Below, piece after piece: positions 16,856-22,502 of a stretch of DNA of 22,502 bases. The notes below the pieces were generated by a model. The model did not search any database, was not told where the DNA came from, and saw only the letters and a program-made list of their open reading frames with translations. Position numbers and translations under genes: made by a program. Within the stretch, counting starts at the first letter, position 1; each line of letters starts with the position of its first letter. Source of the DNA: Methylibium sp964622685 (GTDB lineage: Bacteria; Pseudomonadota; Gammaproteobacteria; Burkholderiales; Burkholderiaceae_C); the NCBI GenBank assembly GCA_964622685.1, contig CAZUUU010000040.1, positions 1 to 22,502 on the forward strand. The letters are read 5' to 3'.

Positions 16856-16870
16856 CCCTGCACAGGACGG
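16837..16870 (-). promoter_or_regulatory. Candidate ECF-sigma promoter upstream of P2
   Basis: On the minus strand: CCGTCC (16870-16865), 17 nt, then CCGTATGCGTG (16847-16837). The same two blocks with the same 17-nt gap lie before the kinase gene. CGTA-type -10 elements and this spacing are typical of ECF promoters. The motif ends 48 nt before the P2 start. Confidence 0.6.
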
Positions 16871-16905
16871 CGGGCGTCTCCCTAGCTCGTCAGTGACCCG
16901 CGAGA

Positions 16906-17175
16906 TCAGTCGCCCATCGTCGCGACCCTGGCGCGCAAGGCGGCCACCAGCTCGACCGCCGACCGCAGGTCCTCGGGTCTCGCGCGCTCGCGGTCCCGGA
17001 GGACACCGAGCTGTCGATCGATCTCGTCGAGCAGCCTCATGATCGACGCGGGCGGCTCGTCCGGGCCGGGCCCCGGGGGACCGGACGGGCCCTGCTTGAT
17101 CACCACCTGGTCGGCCTTGCTCGGCTTCGACGGCGACGCCGGTCGCGTGAGCATTTCCTTCTTGATCGATGGCAT
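16906..17175 (-). CDS. Hypothetical protein, 89 residues, cotranscribed with the kinase
   Basis: Not recognised. The N-terminal half is basic and Pro/Ser/Lys-rich (PSIKKEMLTRPASPSKPSKA), with a Gly-Pro stretch (GPSGPPGPGPDEPP, about 50-63 at the latest) that looks disordered. The C-terminal half is a likely amphipathic or coiled-coil helix (IMRLLDEIDRQLGVLRDRE... LRSAVELVAALRARVATMGD). It has no membrane segment. The ATG at 17175 follows a near-perfect AGGAGGG site. It begins 16 nt after the kinase stop, so it should share the kinase message. The composition would suit a small adaptor or a kinase substrate, as several Ser/Thr lie in the disordered part; that is inference only. Confidence 0.7.
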   Translation of the reverse strand: MPSIKKEMLTRPASPSKPSKADQVVIKQGPSGPPGPGPDEPPASIMRLLDEIDRQLGVLRDRERARPEDLRSAVELVAALRARVATMGD

Positions 17176-17191
17176 GGCGCCCTCCTGAGGG

Positions 17192-19945
17192 TCAGAAGAA
17201 GAACTCGGTGGAAGCCGGACCCGTCTGGCGGCCTTCCCCGAGTGCAAGCCGTTGCTCAATCTCGCCGATGCGGGCGACCAGCGGCGCATCGCGACCGGCG
17301 GCATCGCGAAGCGCCGGCAGACAGCCTCGCGCCACCTCGCTCGCCTCGACGAAGCGGCCCAGGGACGCCAGCGGAGCCCACTGGTTGAGTGCGTAGAGGC
17401 ACACGATGGGGTGATCCGCACCGCTCTCGGCCGCGGCTTGGGCCTGGGCCTCGCGCAGCAGGCCCAGGCTGGCCTCGTGCCGGCCCTCCTGCCGGGCGTG
17501 CACGCCACTCAGCAGCAACTGCCGCGACTTCCAGATCGCGCCCTCGAGCGGCACCCGCCGCTCCTCGGCCAGCAAGCGGTCGATCCCTTGGCCCGCTTCG
17601 GCGGTCCGACCCTGTCGCAGCGCGACTTCGACGTCGACCAGCTGCGCGATCCGGCGCTGGGCCGGCAGCAGCTGGCGCCCCTCGTCGGCCCAGGCGATGC
17701 GCCGGACACGGTCCGCCACGCCGGGATGCTCGTGCAGGCGATCCGACGCGGCGAGCGCGCGCGCCACGACCACGCTGATCTCGGCCGCCCGCCGGCTCGA
17801 CTGCGCGGCCTCCAGGCTCGAGATCAGGCTCGGCAGGAACCGCTGCGCGCCGGCGACATCGCCACGCTTGAGCGCCGTCGACACCGCCGTCTGCTTCAGC
17901 AGCAGGCAGTTCTCGCTGGCCGGGCCCAGGTCGGCATCGCAGGCCAGCGTCGCCGGCCGGGTCAAGGACCACGCACGCTCGTAGGCGCCGGCGCCGTACT
18001 CGATCAGGGCGAGCTCGGCCTCCATGCCGTGACGGCTGCGCGGCAACGTCCCGGGGTCGCGGTGCGCCAGCGCGATCGCCTCGCCCAGCAGCGCCCGCGC
18101 ACGGATCGAGTCATGGCGCAAGCTCGCCAGGCTCGCTCGCCAGCGCAGCAGCTCGACGGCCTCCGAGCTGTCCGGACCGAAGGCCGCCGCGATCTCGCGC
18201 CCGGCGGTCTGGTAGGTGGACTCGGCGTCCTCAATCCTCCCGCCGAGCTGCGCGACGATGCCCTCGGTCATCGCAAGCCGGGCGCGCAGCTCCGGGCGGC
18301 GGCGTCCGGGTGCCGTTCGCGCCGCGTCGGCGAGCAGCTCGCGCGCGCGCTCGAGCTCGCCCAAGCGCCACGCCGTGTCGGCCCGCTCGACCAGCGCGAG
18401 CGCCGTGGCGTCGCGGTCACCCAGCGGCCGCAGCGCGTCGACCACGTCCGCCCAGATGCGGTCGGCCTCGGCGTACTCGCCCATGAAGACATGCAGGTCG
18501 CCGAGTCCCCGCAGCAGATCCGCCTGCAGCGCCGCCTGCCCGCCCAGGCGGGCGGCGACGCGTTCGCGCGCGCCTTTCAGCAGCTGGCGGGCCGTGATGT
18601 CCTTGCCGCCTTCGGCATCCGGATCGGCGCGACGGAACAGGTCCAGCAGGAAGTCGCGGGCCGCGACGGCCCGGGCCGACTCGGCCTGGGCCCGCTGGCG
18701 CTGCAGTTCGGTGGCCGTCGTCAGCGCCAGCAGCGCCACGATGGCGGCGCTGCCCAGGCCGACCCCCAGCGGGTGGCGACGCACGAACTTGTGCAGCTTC
18801 AGGCCCCACCCGGGCGGACGCGCCAGCACCGCCTCGCCCGCCAGCCAGCGATCGACGTCGGCCAGCAGCGCGTCGACCGAGGTGTAGCGCTGTTCGGGCG
18901 TCCTGGCCAGCGCCTTGAGCACGAGGCCGTCCAGTTCACCCGCCAGGGCCCGTCGCAGGGCGCGCGGCTCGCTGCGCCGGGCCTGGGCAGCCGGCGCATC
19001 GACGTGCTGGCTGGGCGCCTTCGGGTCGACGTCGCAGATCGCGCGTTCCAGCGCGCCGGCGCGGGCCTCGACCTCGTCGTGCGGCCGTCGGCCGCACAGC
19101 AGCTCGTAGAGCACGACCCCCAGCGCATAGACGTCGCTGGCGGTCGTGAGCGGCCGGCCGAGCACCTGCTCGGGACTGGCGTAGCGCGGCGTCAACGGCC
19201 GCCCGGCAGCGCGCGTCAGCTCGGTCTCGGCGCTGGCGGCATCGGGCTCGGCCAGCAGCTTGGCAATGCCGAAGTCGAGCAGCTTCACCCAGCCCTCGGG
19301 CGTGACGAGGATGTTCCCGGGCTTCAGGTCGCGGTGCAGCACCAGGCGACCGTGGGCGTGCTGCACGGCCAGCAGGACCTGCCTGAACAGGGCGATGCGG
19401 CTGCGCAGATCAAGTCGCAAGCGGTCGGCGTGCGCCGTGATCGGCTCGCCGTCGACGAACTCCAGCGCCAGCCAGGGCTGGCCGTCACGAGCATCGACGC
19501 CGGCGTCCAGCAAGCCGGCAATGCGCGGATGGTCCAGCGTGGCCAGGATGTCGCGCTCGCGCTCGAAACGCGGCGCGAAGGCCGCGCCGCGCCGCCACCG
19601 GTGCAGCAGCTTCAGGGCGACCGGACGTTTGAGCCGGCCGTCGTCGGCGCGCGCCAGCCAGACCTCGGCCATCCCGCCCTCGCCGAGCCGCCGCTCGAGG
19701 CGGAAGGGACCGACACGGCTTCCCGGCGCGTGGCCGGCCACGGCCATCACCGGCAAGGCCTGCAGGAAGTCCCCGGTTTCGACTTCGTCGAGCGCATCGA
19801 GCAGCTGCTCGAGCCGTGTGGCCAGCGGATCGCCCTGGACGCGACGCCGATCCAGCCACGCCCGACGCTCGGCGGGCGCGTGCTCGGCGGCCTCGTCGCA
19901 CAAGGCCGACAGGGCCTGCCAGGTCTGCGGGCTCATGCGCTCCAC
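17192..19945 (-). CDS. Membrane Ser/Thr protein kinase with C-terminal helical-repeat (TPR-like) region
   Basis: Hanks-type kinase of 917 residues. From the GTG start: an N-terminal helical stretch of about 80 residues, then the kinase domain. Its motifs are the glycine loop GEGGMAEVW (88-96), VALK lysine K112, catalytic HRDLKPGN (204-211), DFG (224-226) and activation-segment end TPRYASPEQ. The cytoplasmic part is followed by one membrane segment (GVGLGSAAIVALLALTTATE, about 394-413). About 500 residues then follow, rich in Ala/Leu/Arg helices with TPR-like spacing (for example GDLHVFMGEYAEADRIWADV), presumably periplasmic and ligand-sensing. The catalytic residues look intact. It is divergent from an ECF sigma gene and followed by the 89-residue gene. 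This pairing matches the known kinase-sigma type in which the kinase phosphorylates and activates the sigma factor. Confidence 0.92.
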   Translation of the reverse strand: MERMSPQTWQALSALCDEAAEHAPAERRAWLDRRRVQGDPLATRLEQLLDALDEVETGDFLQALPVMAVAGHAPGSRVGPFRLERRLGEGGMAEVWLARADDGRLKRPVALKLLHRWRRGAAFAPRFERERDILATLDHPRIAGLLDAGVDARDGQPWLALEFVDGEPITAHADRLRLDLRSRIALFRQVLLAVQHAHGRLVLHRDLKPGNILVTPEGWVKLLDFGIAKLLAEPDAASAETELTRAAGRPLTPRYASPEQVLGRPLTTASDVYALGVVLYELLCGRRPHDEVEARAGALERAICDVDPKAPSQHVDAPAAQARRSEPRALRRALAGELDGLVLKALARTPEQRYTSVDALLADVDRWLAGEAVLARPPGWGLKLHKFVRRHPLGVGLGSAAIVALLALTTATELQRQRAQAESARAVAARDFLLDLFRRADPDAEGGKDITARQLLKGARERVAARLGGQAALQADLLRGLGDLHVFMGEYAEADRIWADVVDALRPLGDRDATALALVERADTAWRLGELERARELLADAARTAPGRRRPELRARLAMTEGIVAQLGGRIEDAESTYQTAGREIAAAFGPDSSEAVELLRWRASLASLRHDSIRARALLGEAIALAHRDPGTLPRSRHGMEAELALIEYGAGAYERAWSLTRPATLACDADLGPASENCLLLKQTAVSTALKRGDVAGAQRFLPSLISSLEAAQSSRRAAEISVVVARALAASDRLHEHPGVADRVRRIAWADEGRQLLPAQRRIAQLVDVEVALRQGRTAEAGQGIDRLLAEERRVPLEGAIWKSRQLLLSGVHARQEGRHEASLGLLREAQAQAAAESGADHPIVCLYALNQWAPLASLGRFVEASEVARGCLPALRDAAGRDAPLVARIGEIEQRLALGEGRQTGPASTEFFF

Positions 19946-19958
19946 GACATCGCCCCCT
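19943..19958 (-). promoter_or_regulatory. Ribosome binding site deciding the kinase start
   Basis: AGGGGG (19958-19953 on the minus strand) lies 7 nt before GTG 19945-19943. The next in-frame ATG (19936) has only a GGAG 3 nt away, too close. The longest frame begins at a GTG at 19993, which would sit at the predicted transcription start. Confidence 0.55.
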
Positions 19959-19990
19959 TTCGCCGGCCGATCATAGGTTTGGCGGACCCG

Positions 19991-20024
19991 CACGCATACG
20001 GCAAACGCGGGAGAAGCCGGACGG
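19991..20024 (-). promoter_or_regulatory. Candidate ECF-sigma promoter upstream of the kinase
   Basis: On the minus strand: CCGTCC (20024-20019), 17 nt, CCGTATGCGTG (20001-19991). The blocks and spacing are identical to those before P2, while the 17-nt gap sequences differ. The motif ends 46 nt before the chosen GTG start, matching the 48 nt at P2. It lies in the 124-bp region shared with the divergent sigma gene. Confidence 0.6.
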
Positions 20025-20069
20025 TTCCGATGGACAGCCGCGGCAGGCCGGCGCTACGCTGGCGCGGCG

Positions 20070-20654
20070 ATGGACGCCGCACCGCTGCCGCCGATCACGC
20101 AATGGCTGGAGCGCGCCGCCGCGGGCGACCGGGCCGCGCTCGATGCCGTGTTCGCGGCGCTCTACCCCGACCTGCGGCGCGTGGCCCACGCACGGCTGTA
20201 TGCGCAGGGCCGCGCCGATGGGCTGGGCACCACGACGCTGGTGCACGAGACCTTCCTGCGCCTGGTGCGTGCCGCGCAGCTGCGGCTCGAGGACCGCAAG
20301 CACTTCTTCACCTATGCCGCCAAGACCATGCGGCACATCATCATCGACGAGGCGCGCGCCGGGCACGCCGAGCGGCGCGGCGGCGACCTGCAGCGCGTCG
20401 CGCTCGATGGTGACGACGCCCGCCCCCCGGCAGCCGAGGCGCCGGACGACGAGTTGCTGAGCCTGCATCAGGCCCTGACGCGCCTCGAGGCCCTGGACCC
20501 GGACCTGGCCGAACTGGTGGAGATGCGCTACTTCGGCGGCTACGACGAGATCGAGATCGCCGCCCTGCTGGGCATCACCGACCGCACGGTGCGGCGGCGC
20601 TGGGACAAGGCGCGCAGCTGCCTGCTGCTCTTGCTGCGCGGCGAGATCGACTGA
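20070..20654 (+). CDS. ECF RNA polymerase sigma factor, TIGR02999/ECF43-like, lacking the DAED motif
   Basis: Sigma-70 family factor of 194 residues with only regions 2 and 4. Region 2 reads LYPDLRRVAHARLYAQG, then TTLVHETFLRLVRA, and EDRKHFFTYAAKTMRHIIIDEAR, the block typical of TIGR02999 sigma factors. Region 4 reads LEALDPDLAELVEMRYFGGYDEIEIAALLG, then ITDRTVRRRWDKARSCL. Where common ECF factors have D-A-E-D before LVQE, this one has G53-T54-T55-T56 before LVHE. That removes the acidic contact to the RNA polymerase beta' subunit and supplies phosphorylatable residues. No anti-sigma gene is adjacent; the Ser/Thr kinase is divergent 124 bp away. This fits activation by threonine phosphorylation, as described for Vibrio EcfP/PknT. 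The start ATG 20070 has no strong ribosome site. Confidence 0.9.
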   Translation: MDAAPLPPITQWLERAAAGDRAALDAVFAALYPDLRRVAHARLYAQGRADGLGTTTLVHETFLRLVRAAQLRLEDRKHFFTYAAKTMRHIIIDEARAGHAERRGGDLQRVALDGDDARPPAAEAPDDELLSLHQALTRLEALDPDLAELVEMRYFGGYDEIEIAALLGITDRTVRRRWDKARSCLLLLLRGEID

Positions 20655-20664
20655 GCGCCGCGGT

Positions 20665-20964
20665 TCAGCGCCGCCGGCGCGGCGTGCGGCTGCCGTCGTA
20701 GAACTCCGGCGGCTTGCCCCGCACCCAGCGGACGAAGGCCGCGATCTCCGGGTGGGCCTGCAGCCCGCTCCAGTCGCGGCGCTCGCCGGCCAGTTCGCGC
20801 TCGCTGAAGGTCGCGTGGAGCTTGCGGTGGCAGATGCGGTGCAGCAGCGCCAGGTTGCCGGCTTCGGTGCGCCCGCCCTGGCTGCGCGGCAACAGGTGGT
20901 GCCGGTCGGCCGAGGGGCCGGGGACGATCGCACGGCCGCACAGCGGACAGTCGGGCAGGCCCAT
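20665..20964 (-). CDS. HNH endonuclease family protein, small
   Basis: A 99-residue protein with a zinc-ribbon start (CPLCGR), then the HNH core DRHHLLPRSQGGRTEAGNLALLHRICHRKLH, quoted here in key parts as RHHLLP, GN and HRICHRKLH. It ends in a conserved-looking tail (AHPEIAAFVRWVRGKPPEFY) and a run of arginines. Small stand-alone HNH proteins of this kind are common in proteobacteria with no proven role; a nuclease function is inferred from the fold. The ATG at 20964 is chosen because the Cys pair follows it; a GTG at 21018 would add 18 residues (VAKRRLRGSEPF...) and lie 6 nt after the acetyltransferase stop. It ends 10 nt from the convergent sigma gene. Confidence 0.8.
   Translation of the reverse strand: MGLPDCPLCGRAIVPGPSADRHHLLPRSQGGRTEAGNLALLHRICHRKLHATFSERELAGERRDWSGLQAHPEIAAFVRWVRGKPPEFYDGSRTPRRRR
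20669..20684. terminator. Possible short hairpin after the sigma gene
   Basis: CGCCGC (20669-20674), CGGC loop, GCGGCG (20679-20684), 15 nt after the sigma stop but inside the 3' end of the convergent HNH gene (its Arg-rich tail). There is no T-run, so it may be only a consequence of Arg codons. Confidence 0.2.
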
Positions 20965-21023
20965 GGCGGGCGGGGCGCAGAACGGCTCGCTGCCCCGCAA
21001 GCGGCGCTTGGCGACCACGGCGC

Positions 21024-21563
21024 TCAGGCGCCCGGCAGGCGCGGCGGGTCCGGGTGCAGACGCGCCATCGCCAGCGCGTCGACGTAGACGCCGTCGCGCA
21101 GCGCGAAGGCCCGGTGCGTGCCCTCGACCGCGAAGCCGAACTTGCGATACAGCGCGATCGCGCGCGCGTTGTCGGCAAACACCGTCAGCTCGAGCCGCAG
21201 CACCTGCGCCCAGCGGTCGGCGTAGTCGCACAGGGCCTGCATCAGCACCGTGCCCACGCCCTGCCCCTGGACTGCCGACAGCACGTTGATCCCCAGCATC
21301 ATCGCGTGGCGCCGCCGCAGCGACGGGCCGACCGGATGCAGGCCGGCGCTGCCGAGCACCTCGTCGCCACGTTCGGCCACCAGCAGCAGGTCGGCCTTGC
21401 CGGGCTGCTGGATGTCGGCCAGCCACGCGGCCCAGCGCTCCTCGCTGGGATGCGGCAGCTGCAAGGTGCCGGGAAAGACCGCCGGATCCGCCAGGACGCG
21501 CGTCCATGCGGCCGCGTCCTTCGCCGTCGCGCGGCGCACGGTGATCGGCGCGAGCCTTGCCAC
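21024..21563 (-). CDS. aaaT: GNAT N-acetyltransferase, YhhY/AaaT-like
   Basis: Acetyl-CoA-dependent N-acetyltransferase of 179 residues. The acetyl-CoA loop is QGQGVGTVLMQALCDYAD. Strongly E. coli YhhY-like segments are TLQLPHPSEERW near the N-terminus and LRLELTVFADNARAIALYRK followed by FGFAVEGTHRAFALRDGVYVDA at the C-terminus. YhhY (AaaT) acetylates certain L-amino acids such as phenylalanine and methionine; substrate conservation is not proven here. The start is a GTG at 21563, 5 nt after the alaS stop, so it is read from the alaS message. The symbol is assigned by recall of the E. coli sequence, without an alignment. Confidence 0.82.
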   Translation of the reverse strand: MARLAPITVRRATAKDAAAWTRVLADPAVFPGTLQLPHPSEERWAAWLADIQQPGKADLLLVAERGDEVLGSAGLHPVGPSLRRRHAMMLGINVLSAVQGQGVGTVLMQALCDYADRWAQVLRLELTVFADNARAIALYRKFGFAVEGTHRAFALRDGVYVDALAMARLHPDPPRLPGA

Positions 21564-21568
21564 GCGCT

Positions 21569-22502
21569 TCAGACCCGCTCGCCGACCCAGCCCGCCACCG
21601 AGGCCAGCGCCTGCGGCAGGCGGGCAGCGTCGGTGCCGCCGGCCATGGCGAGGTCCGGCTTGCCGCCGCCCTTGCCGCCGACCTGCTGGGCGACGAAGTT
21701 GACCAGCTCGCCGGCCTTGATGCTGCCCATGCGATCGGCCGTCACGCCGGCCACCAGTTGCACCTTGCCGCCTTCCTTGTCATGACTCACGGCGGCCAGC
21801 ACGATGACCGCGCTCTTGAGCTTGTTCTTCAGCTGGTCCATGGTCTCGCGCAAGGCCTTGGCATCGGCGCCGTCGAGGGTCGCGGCCAGCACCTTGAGTC
21901 CCCTCACGTCGACGGCCTGCGCCAGCAGCTCGTCGCCTTGCGACGAGGCCAGCTTGCCCTTCAGGGCGGCGAGCTCCTTCTCGAGCGCGCGCACCTGCTC
22001 CAGCACCGCGCCGACACGGCCCGGCACCTCGGCCGGCGCGGCCTTCAGCGTCGCGGCGATGCCGTCGACCGTGCTCTCCAGCGACTGCACGTAAGCCAGC
22101 GCGTTGTCGCCGGTGATCGCCTCGACGCGCCGGATGCCAGCCGCCACGCCGCCTTCGGACACGATCTTGAACAGGCCGATGTCGCCGGTGCGCTGCACGT
22201 GCGTGCCGCCGCACAGCTCACGGCTCGTGCCGATGTCGAGCACGCGCACCACGTCGCCGTACTTCTCGCCGAACAGCATCACCGCGCCGAGCTTCTGGGC
22301 ATCTTCCATCGGCAGCACGCGCGCCTTCGTCTCGGCGTTGGCCAGGATCTCGGCATTGACCTTGGCCTCGACCTCGCGGACCTGCGCGTCGCTCATCGGC
22401 GCGTTGTGCGCGAAGTCGAAGCGCGTGTGCGCCGCGTTGACCAGCGAGCCCTTCTGCTGCACATGCGCACCCAGCACCTCGCGCAGCGCCTTGTGCATCA
22501 GG
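21569..22502 (-). CDS. alaS: Alanyl-tRNA synthetase, C-terminal part (gene runs off the window)
   Basis: Charges tRNA-Ala with alanine and edits mischarged Ser/Gly. The window holds about 310 C-terminal residues. The segment after the editing-domain HxxxH (MHKALREVLGAHVQQKGSLV) opens at the right edge. The editing metal-site motif ELCGGTH follows (about 22197-22219), then GDIGLFKIVSEGGVAAGIRR, a coiled region (LEQVRALEKELAALKGKLAS) and the C-terminal DHHA1-type domain with GGKGGGKPDLAMAGGT. It ends TGA at 21569. The catalytic domain and promoter are outside. It is followed closely by the acetyltransferase and HNH genes. Confidence 0.97.
   Translation of the reverse strand, partial: LMHKALREVLGAHVQQKGSLVNAAHTRFDFAHNAPMSDAQVREVEAKVNAEILANAETKARVLPMEDAQKLGAVMLFGEKYGDVVRVLDIGTSRELCGGTHVQRTGDIGLFKIVSEGGVAAGIRRVEAITGDNALAYVQSLESTVDGIAATLKAAPAEVPGRVGAVLEQVRALEKELAALKGKLASSQGDELLAQAVDVRGLKVLAATLDGADAKALRETMDQLKNKLKSAVIVLAAVSHDKEGGKVQLVAGVTADRMGSIKAGELVNFVAQQVGGKGGGKPDLAMAGGTDAARLPQALASVAGWVGERV

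Noticed and set aside
19991..20001. CACGCATACGG repeat (also at 16837) as an attachment site or mobile-element end
   Set aside because: No integrase, transposase or flanking duplication is present; the second matching block at constant 17-nt spacing explains it better as a promoter motif.
20665..20964. HNH protein as part of a restriction or defence island
   Set aside because: It lies in an alaS-linked housekeeping group with no methylase, Cas or other defence gene nearby.

Overview
The window is about 22.5 kb of very GC-rich DNA, densely packed with genes and with strong G/C bias at third codon positions. Gene order and protein sequences suggest a betaproteobacterium of the order Burkholderiales (Leptothrix/Rubrivivax/Methylibium-like). 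This is judged from the sequence alone. No rRNA, tRNA, CRISPR array, insertion sequence or prophage was recognised. Both edges cut genes: rpoS on the left and alaS on the right.

Layout. (1) 1-3035, minus strand: the conserved stationary-phase cluster surE-pcm-nlpD-rpoS, very tightly packed, with only the first 165 codons of rpoS inside the window. (2) 3133-4110, plus: a zinc-free quinone oxidoreductase-type MDR enzyme, divergent from surE. (3) 4205-8295, plus: a three-gene unit of PhnD-type periplasmic binding protein, NarL/LuxR-type response regulator and polytopic HisKA_3-type histidine kinase, probably one sensory pathway. (4) 8302-10586, minus: an MscS-type channel and a class II histone-deacetylase-like amidohydrolase. 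(5) 10642-15744, plus: MoxR ATPase, DUF58 protein, TgpA-like transglutaminase and MltB lytic transglycosylase, the last three with overlapping reading frames. The unit ends in a strong hairpin whose loop is the mltB stop codon.

(6) 15772-20654 is the most unusual part. A TIGR02999/ECF43-like sigma factor (plus) is divergent from a large Ser/Thr protein kinase with one membrane segment and a helical-repeat C-terminal half (minus). Downstream of the kinase on the minus strand lie an 89-residue protein, a 94-residue single-pass membrane protein, a 101-residue protein, a possible 43-residue peptide and a 92-residue paralogue of the membrane protein. The sigma factor has three threonines where ordinary ECF factors carry the acidic DAED motif, as expected of sigma factors switched on by kinase phosphorylation. 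An identical two-part motif (CCGTCC, 17 bases, CCGTATGCGTG) precedes both the kinase and the first small membrane protein, and is a good candidate for the promoter this sigma factor reads. The inferred system is kinase, sigma factor, then the kinase's own operon plus a set of small envelope proteins.

(7) 20665-22502, minus: alaS (C-terminal part), a YhhY/AaaT-like acetyltransferase and a small HNH protein.
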